Numbered from the stretch's first letter, positions 37,614 to 48,389 are shown. The stretch: DNA of 64,000 nucleotides from Bolinopsis microptera (GCF_026151205.1 NC_087074.1:21185765-21249764), one strand, 5' to 3'. The notes: generated by a model from the sequence alone, not told the origin. Numbers and translations are program-made.

Positions 37614-40442
37614 GGAGCATTATAAATTTCAATTATCAAGCTCCACATAATGGAATAACTATAATGTATTAATTTCAGGTACGTTTCCGGGTGGGAGCCG
37701 CTAGTTGAACCTGGAAAGTGGACTTACATTACGTCTCCACTCCTCATACTCAACTATTAAAGTACGTTAACTTGAAATTTGTTATAAAAGAAATATTGAA
37801 CATCAATCAAACTTCCTTAATGGTTTTTTTTAAAAATTTTAAAGTTAAGGGGGAAATATATTTACTTAAAAGTGTTTTTAAAACCCTAACCCACCCCCGG
37901 AAACGGGGAGGGGACCCGCGTCTGCCCTAAAACCAAAACCTAACACCTCTTTCCAACAAGCTAGTTTAACCAAGGGGAGAGACTGAAACCTTGCTGACCC
38001 GAAAAAGTCAGTTTTGGAAAACCGAAAAAGGGGCCCCGAAAACCTTTCATCCCCTTCCTAAACCCAAAAACCCAACTGGGCACTTAGGGTTAGTTTTTTT
38101 TTGGGAAACACACAGAACCAAAAAAAAATTGTGATTTTTATGACCTTTTTTACGAGGGGACCTAAGTTTCACGTATTGGGACAATGGAACAATAATCCGC
38201 CTAAGTCAAGAAAGCACTTTTTAAATTTTTTCTGCAAAAAATTGTTCACCCCAAGATAACCCAAAACCCCTTTTTTTTTTCGGGTTTTCCCACGAGAGAC
38301 GGAACACATCCACTGAACCCCCCCAACCCCCCTTTCTCCTCTGTTCGCCCCCCGATGTGGGGTTGTCAAAATGGGTGTCTGGGGCACGGAAACGAGGCCA
38401 TTTTTCTTTTTCCCAGGAGGGTGGCAAAAGGTTACAGCAAACACAAGGTCTCTAAACCTCTCCAGAGCCGGGAGTGGAAACCCAGGATTATAGACTGTTT
38501 TTTACCCTTTTATCATGACTTTTCATTTTTCAATTTTTTCCCAAATTGGGGTATTTTTTTTTCCCGGGACTTATTAAAAATTTTGTCCTTCTAATTTAAA
38601 TAAAATTTTAAATATCAATAAAGGCAATTCTTGTTCAGATCGCTGAGGGTTTCTGTGGGGAACGGGGAGGAGAGGACCAACTTTTCATAGACAAAGTTGG
38701 TCGTTTTCTTAAGCCCCCCGGTTTTTACAGGCGCCGGGTACGGGGGGGGGACCAATCAACTCTATCGGGAAATTGTTTTAACGATCTCATCCAAAGGGGA
38801 GGGTGCTAGGAAGTGTACAGGGTTTTCACTCGGGACTCCCCCACTGAAAAAACGGGACAGATTTTCCCCTGTGGGGGTGTTGTTAGAAAACCCCCCAACC
38901 TCTCTTCCACTCCCTCTCAGCTCCTCCCTTTCTCTCTGCGGGGGAAAAGGGGCTTATTCCTGTTGAAAAGGGTTTCGATGGTATCAGGTGAAATCATCGG
39001 GGAAATGTAAAGTTACGGTTTTAAAAAAATTTGTTTCCCTGTAAACTTTTAAAAATAAACTATAACTTTAATTATCTTTTTTTACTGTTTTTTTAGGATT
39101 GTCCCCAGCTAGGGGGGACATGTCTCGAAATTTTTGAAATGGAAAACCTCCCTTAAAATTGAACGACCTTTACGAGTTTTTCTTTTTGCCACATATCAGT
39201 GAGTAACACAGGGAGCAGTGCCCTCACCCTTATTCAGTCATTACATCCCAATTTAACCGTTTTTAAAACTTTATCCGCGTAGAAAGGTCTAGTTTACAGC
39301 CACCCCTAGGGGTTTTTTAAACCCCCACCTAAATTTCCAGGGTGATAAGTTTGTAAAATAGTAGCAGGAAGAGCGGGGCCCAATTTTCCCAAAGGGGGGA
39401 AACTCCCTTTCCAGACATGTGATCCCTTAAAACCCCGGTCCGGTTTCTGTAACGGGCCCTCCCGTCACCCTCATTTAAACAAGCTACCGTGGAGACACTG
39501 AAAAACGGGGGAAATTTCTTATTTTTGGGAAAATATTTCTTTTTTAAAAATTGATGAACGCCCAAAAAAGCAAAAAATCTACGAATTAAATCAAAATAGA
39601 CCCACACTAAAAAACAAGATGTGACTTTCCCGGGGCGAACTTTTAAAAAACACCCTTTTTTCGGTATCACCCCTTTAAATGTTTTTAAACGGGGGGATCT
39701 TATTTTATAAACTTTCGTGTGTTTAGGCAAGTTCAAATTAGCTGCGCCTTACCATGTTTTTTTTTTAAAATTTTAGTGAAACTTTTTAATGAAAGTCGGT
39801 GGTTTATGCTTATACCCTAAATAAACAACCCGTCTTCAACTTTTTAAAAGTCTCTGTGCGCTTTTTTTTTTTATTAATCTGAGAAAGAACTACCTTAAAA
39901 ATTTATTTCATTCTCGGTTGAAATGAGACCAATTCAGTTCTCATAAAATATGGGAAAAAATCGAATAATTTAAATATCAAATACAATACAAATTTTTTTT
40001 AAAAAAAAAACTCAGGGACGTAATAAAAACAAATTAAGCCCTAAAACTTTCAACCCCACTTGGACGGGCTTTTTTGCAAGTAGGAACAGTTAAGCACGAC
40101 TCTATTTGTCAGTACTCTAATAATGCCGTCGACCCTCCCTGAAGAACCCCCAAGGGTACCCCTATTTTATGACAAAAAAAAAATTTAAAATCATCAATTT
40201 TTTTTAAAATCATTTGCAAAAAAAATTCGTGAAATCGAAATCAAAAACCAGCAATTTAGAACACTTTTTTAAATCTTAAGACGTACTGTCCCCAATCTTT
40301 TCTTTATCCAGGATATACAAATTTAAAAGCTGTGCTCAGGAAATCAGGGGGCCCTACTTTTAAGTTTTTAAAATTCTTTTCTTAGGTCTATCTTTGTAGC
40401 TGTGACTGAGTAAGTAACAGGTTTTTGGGCCATTTGGGGCTC

Positions 40443-40612
40443 TTGGGGGGGGGGGGGGGGGGGGGGGGGGTTTTGGGGGGGGGGGGGGGGCTCTGTTTGG
40501 GGGGGGGGGGGGGGGCTCTGTGGGGGGGGGGGAGCTTTTGTGGGGGGGGGGCTTGGGGGGGGGGGGGGGCTCTTGGGGGGGGAGGGGGCCTTTTGGGGGG
40601 GGGGGTCTGTGG
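40443..40612 (+). repeat. Poly-G tracts separated by CTCTT/CTCTGT
   Basis: About eight G runs of 9-27 bases alternate with short CTCTT, CTCTGT or TTTTGT spacers, looking like a short minisatellite of unit (CTCTNTG-rich) x n. It lies inside the distorted block, so run lengths cannot be trusted. On the minus strand it would translate as poly-proline. If real it would form G-quadruplexes. Confidence 0.5.
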
Positions 40613-41339
40613 GTACTTTTTGCGATGTTAGGTGGAATATGAAGACCGTTTCCCCTGATGAAAAACACTACAGCGGCTATCTCCCCCCACCAGGGTCTTT
40701 TGCAAGGGCCCTTTAAATTTAAACCCTTCTTTGATCTTCTAAAAAAGTATTTCCCGGGAAAAAATGGGATTGGTCAGACAATTTTAACATTTTTTATTAT
40801 AGGCCCAAAGTGATAACTGTAATAGCAAAGTGTAAATTAAAACAACTTTGTATTTTTTTCTGTTGGTTATGCCTTAACCCCGGGGAACTCACGGATATTA
40901 TTATTCCTTGCGGGCCTTTTCGGGGGCTTCTAAAAAACTAGTGGTTCTTTACGGACCAGCTTCCCGTTGGGATCACACCTGAAAACCCGATTTGATTAAA
41001 AATTGGGCACGTGTTAAATTTTAACCCCCCGTCATTTTCAAATTCAAATTTTTTGACATTAAAATTATATCTACGTTTTTAAAATTTTTTTAAAATAAAC
41101 TTACCCAGTAAACTAAAAAAAAATTTAATTTTCAGATTATTAATTTTTTTGTAATATAAAGACATCATAAAAAAAGGGAAACGGAATATATTTTTTGCTA
41201 TTACTTCTGTAAAAATTTGTACTGTGGAAAAAAAGAAAATTTCTTTATATCGTGCACGTTCGCTGTATTTTACACCTTTTTCAAGTTCCCTACAGGGAAA
41301 AAATTTTAATATCTTTGGTAAGGGAGTTTAAACAGTAAA

Positions 41340-41480
41340 AGATTTTTCCGTCCCCCAATTTTTTCCGTACCCAATTTACCGAAAATTTCCCAAATTTTCC
41401 CTTCCCCAATTTACCATTCCCCCAAAATTTTCCATACTCCAATTTACCGTACCCCAATTTTACCGTACTGCATTTTAGTC
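41340..41480. repeat. 15-bp minisatellite, degenerate copy
   Basis: Distorted version of the TTTACCGTACCCCAA repeat found cleanly at 43,140-43,262. Five or six units are still visible (CCAATTTACCGTACCCC and similar). It marks the 3' flank of paralogue A. Confidence 0.7.
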
Positions 41481-41619
41481 ACCCGCATTTATTAACTGTG
41501 TCTCACCCGACAGTTTTCAGTTTTTTTGTATTGAATAGATTTATGATTAAATTGTTTTGATTGGAGACTTCCCCAGAATTAAACTCGGCACCAAATTTTT
41601 GTAAAGTTGTGTAACTTAC

Positions 41620-42710
41620 CTATTGAAGACACTGAGGTGGAGGTCCGTTAGTCGGGACTACAACAAACTCTGACAGATTCCCTCGTGGCACCCTTGTGGA
41701 TATGGTCTGATAGACAAGTGATCTTTATCTCTATATCGAGGTCAACTGCAGTACTGGCTCAGTCTGAACGTTTCCCCATGTTGAGTCGAGAGTGGTGCAT
41801 TCTGAGATTATGATACATAAATTATCTACATTATAGTTTATACGCTAGTTTATGTCAATATAATTCTGTACTAGACTGAAGTTTTTCATGAATTTTGCCA
41901 ATAAATAAATTACATTTAAACAATATTTCCCACCGCACCGTTGTCAATGTGTACAACTTGATACATTTCACTACAGTCAACAGAACAAAAGTCAACAGAA
42001 CGATCCCAGCTCCCACTAAAATGTATTTTTCGACCTGGTCTTACTACTCCGCGACAGTAAACTGTGGAACCTGCTGTACCTCCGACTGCCAGATCCAGTC
42101 TGCATCACTTGATATTGCAGCTATTTGACCAAAGCGATTGGCACCGTGGTCAGCCTATCTTAAAAGCAATCTGCCAGTTATCTGAACTATCTTGAATCCT
42201 GGCAGCTCCCATCCTTCTTCCTCCACCGATGAGCATTTCCAGTTAGTGTCTGTCACGAAGATTGTCTCTCCTTCCTCGTTCTGTAGTGATGCTAATATAC
42301 CATAATTATTAAGACCTGGGTCACTGCCTTTCAATGCTATCACCCTCAATGCTTCTGATGTCTGGAACGCTGTCGATCGATTCCAAATTCTAAGGGTACC
42401 GTCTTGTTGTTCATGTTGAACTCCATCAAGATACACCTTCAGGACATCGTCACAAGTAGCTATCAGGGTCACTTTCCCTATTAAGTGTTATGATAATTAA
42501 TAACTAATAATATTAGTTGTAATCAAGTAACTAATCTAAACGTGCAGCTAATTTGTGAGTAAATGTTTTTGTTGTGACACCTCCTTGTATTGGATATCAC
42601 TGTTGTAAAGTAAGAACTGTTAACAACTATAATAATAATGGGTACTAACCTTTATTGGCATTGGTAGTCAGTAAGCAGAGAGTCAGTACCAGTAGAAGTA
42701 TAGATAACAT
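41620..42710 (-). pseudogene. Paralogue A: signal peptide + jelly-roll + sushi-like gene, frameshifted
   Basis: Second, damaged copy of the gene at 43,443-48,352. Exon 1 (42,650-42,710) encodes the same 20-residue signal peptide (MLSILLLVLTLCLL...) and the same GTTAGT donor. Exon 2 (42,035-42,477) begins with TLIATCDDVLKVYLDGVQ, but a T missing at the Gly-Phe-Gln position, another base missing near the last Trp-Ile-Trp and further changes break the frame. Exon 3 (41,620-41,801) is 182 bp against 186 bp in B. The exon 2 donor is a weaker GTCGAA. Either this is a decaying duplicate or the indels are sequence errors; the adjoining block is clearly unreliable. Intron 2 here lacks the transposon of copy B. 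Confidence 0.7.
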
Positions 42711-43127
42711 CACATAGTCGAACTTGTTTACATCGCTTATCTACAGCAGATAAGAATTAAATCAAAAGTCAATCAATGTTTGATGTATTATTTGCAACAA
42801 ATACTGTGAAATAGAAGCCAATAAAATCGAAGCCAATGTATAGTTAAAAACAAATCGGGTATTCAAGCAAACGTCTAAATGGTACTGTGGCTCTTGAGTT
42901 AAAACTTTCGAAGAGTAATTAATTTAATTTGAATCAATACAAACAATAAAGTTTTTGTAAAGTTGTAAAGCATTCAGTATACTCTGGGCGGAATGTATTA
43001 CAGTTATTTACTTCTGTATTATAGTACTGTGAGAAAGAAGAGATTTCTTTATATCGTGCACAGTTCGCTGTATTTTACACCTTTTTCAAGTTCATACAGG
43101 GGAAATATATAATATCTAGGTAAGGTA
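42711..43127. other. Spacer between paralogues A and B
   Basis: AT-rich sequence without a recognisable gene. The duplicated block ends at about 42,760 (after CAGATAAGAATTAAA) and the next copy begins at about 42,990-43,030. No further exon of gene B was found here, although its third exon ends in phase 1 and needs a continuation. Confidence 0.5.
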
Positions 43128-43265
43128 GTAAAACAGTAAAAGATTTACCGTACCCCGATTTACCGTACCCTGAGTTACCGTACTCCAATTTACCGTACTC
43201 CAATTTACCGTACCCCTATGTACCTTACCCGATTTACCGTACTCCAATTTACCGTACCTCTTCCC
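43128..43265. repeat. 15-bp minisatellite TTTACCGTACCCCAA
   Basis: About eight to nine tandem units of 15 bp (GATTTACCGTACCCC, AATTTACCGTACTCC and close variants) lie between paralogues B and A. The equivalent place beyond A carries a distorted copy, so the minisatellite predates the local duplication. Confidence 0.9.
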
Positions 43266-43442
43266 CCAGAATTGTTTTAATTTGTTCAAACGTTTAGTTT
43301 ACCGCTTATAAACTAGAATTTCTAGCCGTTTACTTGGACAGTTTTCAGTTTGTTGTATTGAATAGATTTATGATTGAATTGATTGATTGGGGAGTTCCCC
43401 AATATTAAACTCAGCACTAACGCCATAAGTTGTGTTACTTAC

Positions 43443-43628
43443 CTATTGAAGAGCACTGGGGAGGAGGTCCGTTAGTCGGGACTACAGCACCGCTCTGACA
43501 AGTTCCCTTGCTGGCACCCTTGTGGATATGGTCTGCTAGACAAGTGAACTTTATCTCTATATCGAGGTCAACTGGCAGTACTGGCTCAGTCTGAACGTTT
43601 CCCCATGTTGAGTCGAGAGTGGTGCATT
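43443..43628 (-). CDS. Paralogue B exon 3: sushi-like (CCP) domain
   Basis: Acceptor TTTCAG and donor ATAG/GTAAGT bound a 186-bp phase 1-1 exon. The translation starts ECTTLDSTWGNVQ and continues with IEIKFTCLADHIHKG, KGTCQSG and PPPQC. The four cysteines, the Trp-Gly after the first, the F-T-C and the G-T-C before a final P-P-Q-C fit a complement control protein (sushi) domain, which mediates extracellular protein binding. The exon ends in phase 1, so coding should continue, but no next exon is visible before paralogue A begins. Confidence 0.75.
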
Positions 43629-43635
43629 CTGAAAT

Positions 43636-43700
43636 TATGATACATAAATTATGTATCATAGCATTAATAGTGTTAGCTACAGCTAACACTATTAATGCTA
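43636..43700. repeat. Two back-to-back perfect palindromes
   Basis: First: 12-bp arms around one A (43,636-43,660, TATGATACATAA with TTATGTATCATA). Second: 20-bp arms around a 2-bp loop (43,659-43,678 and 43,681-43,700, arm TAGCATTAATAGTGTTAGCT). They sit immediately before the exon 3 acceptor on the minus strand. Paralogue A has only the first few bases and neither hairpin. Confidence 0.9.
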
Positions 43701-43945
43701 AGTACCAAACAAGAAGTGGGAGGTGGATCGTTGGTATACCGTTAAATCGATTTAACACCGCAATTCCAGTCGCAAGCCTGGGACCACTACTAGCATTGTC
43801 ACAACATCTACAAAGCTGCCATATAGCCTGACTGACAATTTTCTCGACTGACTGACAATGTTTCTTCTTTTCCCCATTTAGAATACAGAGATTAGTACAT
43901 TTTAGCTTATGAATAATATTATATTTTTACCTATAGTTTACCTAG
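43650..43945. mobile_element. Insertion of about 290 bp specific to paralogue B
   Basis: Comparison with A (41,801-41,850, TACATAAATTATCTACATTATACGC-like) shows that B has about 290 extra bases between ATACATAAATTAT and CATTATACGCTAG. The block starts with the paired palindromes and includes an ACTGACTGACAAT direct repeat near 43,830. It could be a small non-autonomous element or filler DNA. I see no clear target duplication. Confidence 0.5.
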
Positions 43946-44094
43946 ATTACATTATACGCTAGTTTATGTCAATATAATTATGTACTAGACTGAAGTTTTT
44001 CATGAATTTTGCCAATAAATAAAGTACATTTAAACAATATTTCCCACCGCACCGCTTGTCAATGTGTACAATTTGATACATTTCAGTACAGTCA

Positions 44095-45468
44095 TAGTAA
44101 GGGGAAAAGTGGTCGATTTAAGGGTTCCGTTGGATTTGAATGTTCACAAGGATTTCTCAACGGAATATAGTAGTTAAGACCCCTACGAACATAATTAGAC
44201 TTGTTGCCAATTTTGTATCTCAACAGAAACACCACTTTTACCACTTTTTACCACCTTTGTACCACCTGTCTGGTTTGCCAAATATCTTTAGTTGTGAACG
44301 TCGTAAAAGGCTTGCAAATTAACCTAGAATGTTTATCTTATCAAGGAGTAAAACTTTTGTGTGAAAAAATTTTACATTGGACAATCAGCTAATTGTATAA
44401 TTACCAATTAGTTAATCACCAAAAAATTTTGAAAATTTTTTAATGGCTCAAAATGATTGAAATCGTTTGAAACACGGAGAAATGTAGTTTTTAGAAAAAC
44501 TTCAAAAAATTTTCACTTAAAAATTTTTTTTCGAGACTTAGAAAAAAGGTTTGAAAATTTAAAAATATTTTTATTCCGCCAAAGTGATCGAATTGCATGA
44601 AACGTGGATAAAAATGCTTTGCAAAAAAACTTCGAAGTTTTTTGAGTTTGGGGAATACTAAAATCATCAAATATTTGAAGTTGGGTCATAAATCTCGACA
44701 TTTTTATAATTGGGAATGTTACGGAAAGGGCCGAACCTAAAAAAGGTTTAACCCACAAATTAGAGTTTCTAACAAATTACAATACAGTTTATAAAAATTC
44801 CACAAAAGAAACAGACAAAAGGCCATTTAAGATCGAACCTTTTTTTACCTCGTACTACTTTTTTTATTGATTTCAATGATCAATAACCCTGTACCGTCAA
44901 TTTTGCCAATCAACCGGGTATCGAAGTACCGGACCTTATTTTCCCTAAATTAACCCCGTTTTTGCAAAAAAATGCGATTTTCCAGGGGGATCTTTTAACT
45001 GTGCCTTTTTGTCATCTCGCAACTCGCAAGAGCCCGGGATTATAGGGGGGGAAAAAGGGAAGCAGTGTAAATTTCCTTTATCACCACTTGGCTTTTTTTA
45101 TTTTGAATGCGCATGCCGCTTCGTTTGCTATGCCAGATACCTCGAATAACCCCCATATTTCATTGCCAGGGTCGGGATAGAGCTGGAGATTCATTGAAAA
45201 GTTGCTAGAAATAGCTAGATTTAGAGTAAAACTGGTGGTAGCTGGGTGGTGCTAGCATGGATGTAGCAGAGACGTAGCTACACGGGGTTTCATTGGAGTT
45301 GGTTATTTTAATGGCCAAAGAGTGCCGGAACTAAAGTTACTTAAGATTGCAGTTGAGGGGCAGTTGTAAACCACGGTGTAGTCAGGGACACAGAGCTACA
45401 GTGCAGGAGTAGCTGCAAGTGCAACAAGAACATTGCAAGTGATACAGTATGCAACAGTAAAACGCCGA
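44095..45468 (-). repeat. Left arm of the foldback element
   Basis: Reverse complement of the right arm. About 44,500-45,060 shows stretched homopolymers compared with the right arm, so part of the difference between arms is probably sequence error. It contains the reverse of the satellite segment from CCCCTTACTA back to the TATAATACC region; the C-tract is short here. Confidence 0.85.
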
Positions 45469-45944
45469 AGAAGGAGATAAGATTGTGGCTGCAGAGGAGG
45501 AGAGGAGCTGGAACCTGATTTTGTTTGGGTTGAAAGAAGAGTAGGAAGAAGAGTTTCCGCTCTGGTCACTGCATTTTTGGAAGAGGTGGGGTGAGAACTT
45601 ATTTTCAAGCGACAAGGGTGGGCCTGGAAGCAACCAGGACACTATCCGACCCATTAAAAACACCTCCCGGCTTAACAGCCTTTCATCAGAATCGTGAAAA
45701 CAGAGAGACGACCCCCCCCTTTTTTGATTGTTTATCAAAGTGGTCTCTTTAGCCCCCTCTTCTTTAGGCTTAGGGTTTGTGATCAAACTCTTCGCCTCGC
45801 TTTTTTCCCAACGGATTTTTTCCAGGGACAGATTAACTTTTTTTGGTCTCAACCAGCCTTAGTTTTTTGTTTTTTTTAGTAGTACGTTTTGCTACCCCCA
45901 TTTTAGCACCACCCACTTCCATCAGTTCACCTAAAATCTACTTC
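45469..45944. other. Loop of the foldback element
   Basis: Not repeated elsewhere in the window. A 156-codon minus-strand frame (45,382-45,852) crosses it, but the composition is unconvincing and part lies in the arm. Homopolymer distortion is visible around 45,600-45,880. No transposase motif is seen. Confidence 0.6.
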
Positions 45945-47597
45945 GCGGCGTTTTACGTTTAGACGTATCACTTGCAGTTCTATTGCCTTGCAGTACTCCC
46001 GCCCGTAGTCTGTGTCCCTGACACCCGGGTTTCCTGCCCCTCAACGCAACTTAAGTAACTTTAGTTCCGGCACTCTTTTGGGCCCTAAAATAACCAACTC
46101 CAAGAAACCCCGTGTAGCTAGTTTTTGCTACATCCATCTAGGCACCACCCAGCTACCACCAGTTTACTCTAAATCTAGCTATTTCTAGCAACTTTTCAAT
46201 GCTATCTCCAGCTCATATCCCGACCCTGGCAATGACATATGGGGGTTATTCGAGGTATCTGGCATAGCAAACGAAGCGGCATGCGCATTCACAATACAAA
46301 AAAGCCACAGTGGGGGCACAGTGGATGATGGAAGGTATATTTAGCACTCGCTTCCTATACCCCCCTATTATATCCGGGCCTCTTGCGAGTTGCGAGAGTG
46401 ACAAAAAGTGCTACATCCATGCTAGCACCACCCAGCTACCACCAGTTTACTCTAAATCTAGCTATTTCTAGCAACTTTTCAAAGCTATTCTCCAGCTCTA
46501 TCCGACCCTGGCAATGACATATGGGGGTTATTCGAGTATCTGGCATAGCAAAACGAAGCGGCATGCGCATTCCACAATACAAAAAAAGCCACAGTGGATG
46601 ATGGAAGGTATATTTACACTCGCTTCCTATACCCCCCTATAATACCGGGCCTCTTGCGAGTTGCGAGAGTGACAAAAAGTGCACAGTTAAAAGAAACCCC
46701 TGTGAGAAATCGCATTTCTTGCACAACTGGGTCTAATTATAGAGGTAAATAAGAGGTCCGGTACATTCAGATACCCGGTATAGATTGGCAAGATTGACGG
46801 TACAGAGGTTTTGATCATTGAAATCAATAAAATGATAGTACAGCAGGTAAAATCGGTTCGATCTTAAATGGTCCTTTTGTGCTTTTCTTTATGTGGAATT
46901 TGATAAAGCTGTATTGTAATTAGTTATGAAACTCTAATATTGTGTGGTTAACCTTTTTCAGGTTCAGCCCTTTCCGCTAAGCTATTCCTAATTACTAAAA
47001 TATGTCGAGATTTACTGAACTCCAACTTCAAATATTGATGATTTTAGTATTCCCCTATCTCAAAATCTTCGAAGTTTTTCTGCAAAGCATTTATATCCAC
47101 GTTTCATGCAATTCGATCACTTTTGGCGGAAAAAAATAATTTTTAAATTTTCAAGACCTTTTTCTAAGTCTCGAAAAAAATTTTTAAGTGAAAATTTTTT
47201 GAAGTTTTTCTAAAAACTACATTCTCCGTGTTTCAAACGATTTCAATCATTTTGAGCCAATAAAAAATTTTTCACTTTTTTTGGTGATTAACTAATTGGG
47301 TAATTATCCAATTAGCTGATTTGTCCAATGTAAAAATTTTCACACAAAAGTTTTACTCCTTGATAAGATAAACATTCTAGGTTAATTTGCAGCCTTTTAC
47401 GACGTTCACAACTAAAGATATTTGGCAAACCAGACAGGTGTACAAAGGTGGTAAAAAGTGGTAAAAGTGGTGTTTCTGTTGAGATACAAAATTGGCAACA
47501 AGTCTAATTATGTTCGTAGGGGTCTTAACTACCATATTCCGTTGAGAAATCCTTGTGAACATTCAAATCCAACGGAATGCCACTTTTCCCCTTACTA
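45945..47597 (+). repeat. Right arm of the foldback element
   Basis: Cleaner than the left arm. From about 46,602 (GGTATATTTACACTCGC) to 47,597 it is the satellite-shared sequence in the same orientation as the array, with a 6-C tract where array units have 13-26. It is longer than the left arm because of the internal duplication at 46,127-46,680. Confidence 0.88.
46127..46680 (+). repeat. Tandem duplication of about 275 bp in the right arm
   Basis: 46,127-46,409 and 46,410-46,680 are near-identical. Each runs from TGCTACATCCAT through CTAGCACCACCCAGCTACC and the ATGGGGGTTATTCGAG segment to GCGAGAGTGACAAAAAG. The left arm has one copy, so the duplication arose after the inverted structure formed. 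Confidence 0.9.
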
Positions 47598-47671
47598 TCA
47601 ACAAAACAAAAGTCAACAGAACGATGCCAACTCTCACTAAAATATATTTTCTGTTAAAATATTAAAATTAC

Positions 47672-48112
47672 CTGGTCTTACTACTCCGCGACAGTAAGCT
47701 GTGGAACCTGCTGTACCTCCGACTGCCCAGATCCAGTCTGCATCACGTGATATTGAAGCTATTCGACCCCAGGGACCACCTGACTTATAAGCAATATAAG
47801 CACTCTGCCAGTTATTTGAACTATCTTGAAATCCTGGCAGCTCCCATCCTTCTTCCTCGACCGATGAGCATTTCCAGTTAGTATCTGTCACGAATATTGT
47901 CTCTCCTTCCTCGTTCTGTAGTGATGCTAATATTCCACGATTACCACCACCTGGGTCACTGCCTTTCAATGCTATCACCCTCAATGCTTCTGATGTCTGG
48001 AACGCTGTCGGTTGATCCCAGTTTTCAAGGGTACCGTCTTGTTGTTCATGTTGAACTCCATCAAGATACACTTCCAAGACATTGTCACAAGTAGCTATCA
48101 GAGTCACTTTCC
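47672..48112 (-). CDS. Paralogue B exon 2: jelly-roll, galactose-binding-like domain
   Basis: A 441-bp phase 1-1 exon with acceptor TTAATAG and donor CCAG/GTAATT. The translation begins GKVTLIATCDNVLEVYLDGV, then ALRVIALKGSDPGGGNRGIL, TNWKCS, GWELPGF, and ends DADWIW...YCRGVVRP. The start (a D-N-V-x-x-V-Y-L-D-G strand), the central V-I-A-L, W-K-C, and the closing D-A-x-W-I-W and Y-C-R are typical of a beta-sandwich module common in uncharacterised invertebrate extracellular proteins, related in pattern to galactose-binding-like folds. The ligand is unknown. The frame is intact, unlike paralogue A. The foldback transposon lies in the intron that follows. Confidence 0.75.
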
Positions 48113-48291
48113 CTATTAAGTGTTATGACTTATGATAATTAATAACTAATAATATTAGTTGTAATCAAGTAACTAATCTAAACGTGCAGCTAATTTGAGA
48201 GTAAATGTTTTTGTTGTGACACCTCCTTGTATTGGATATCACTGTTGTAAAGTAAGAACTGTTAACAACTATAATAATAATGGGTACTAAC

Positions 48292-48352
48292 CTTTATTGG
48301 CATTGGTAGTCAGTAAGCAGAGAGTCAGTACCAGTAGAAGTATAGATAACAT
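48292..48352 (-). CDS. Paralogue B exon 1: signal peptide
   Basis: ATG at 48,350-48,352 opens MLSILLLVLTLCLLTTNANK, an 11-14 residue hydrophobic core with small residues at the end, then G from a split codon. The donor is AAAG/GTTAGT; the exon is 61 bp, phase 1, which joins exon 2 in frame as NKGKVTLIATCD. An out-of-frame ATG-TGA lies 5 bp upstream. The protein is therefore predicted to be secreted or type I membrane. Confidence 0.8.
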
Positions 48353-48389
48353 CACATAGTCGAACTTGTTTACATCGCTTATCTACAGC

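Larger units (their letters stand above)
37780..41560. other. Homopolymer-inflated, probably low-quality sequence
   Basis: Runs of 4-10 identical bases (AAAA, TTTTT, CCCC, GGGG) are packed far beyond the flanks, and all frames are broken. The end of this block can be checked internally: 41,220-41,470 is a second copy of 43,030-43,265, and where the latter reads TTACCGTACCCC cleanly the former reads stretched forms such as TTTTTTCCGTACCC. The distortion resembles late-trace base calling. The short frames here, such as 39,329-39,736 on the minus strand, should not be read as genes. Confidence 0.75.
44095..47597. mobile_element. Foldback transposon, 3.5 kb, TSD TCA
   Basis: The ends are perfect inverted repeats (TAGTAAGGGGAAAAGTGG and its complement), flanked by TCA at 44,092-44,094 and 47,598-47,600. 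Paralogue A has the uninterrupted site CAGTCAACAGAAC at about 41,976, so the boundaries are direct. The arms extend inward to about 45,468 and 45,945, leaving a loop of about 475 bp. Arms match about 1 kb of the satellite unit. No transposase is recognisable, so it would depend on a helper. A 3-bp duplication is known for PIF/Harbinger and CACTA elements, but TCA and these termini do not fit either well enough to assign. It lies in intron 2 of paralogue B. Confidence 0.85.

Noticed and set aside
37880-38100. Telomere-like AACCCTAACCC and TTAGGGTTAG pieces
   Set aside because: Isolated fragments in homopolymer-distorted sequence, no tandem run.
39329-39736. 135-codon minus-strand frame
   Set aside because: Lies in distorted sequence, Lys/Phe/Pro-biased translation of homopolymers, no support.
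40360-40668. Poly-proline / poly-glycine frames
   Set aside because: Trivial translations of G/C homopolymers in unreliable sequence; the same holds for 49,582-50,016.
45382-45852. 156-codon frame in the foldback loop as a transposase
   Set aside because: Contains no acidic catalytic pattern or DNA-binding motif, is Ser/Lys-rich and overlaps an arm.
44095-47597. Palindrome as a missed-adapter read artefact
   Set aside because: The element has a unique loop, different flanks on each side that match the empty paralogous site, and a 3-bp duplication, none of which a folded read would give. The arms also differ by a duplication.
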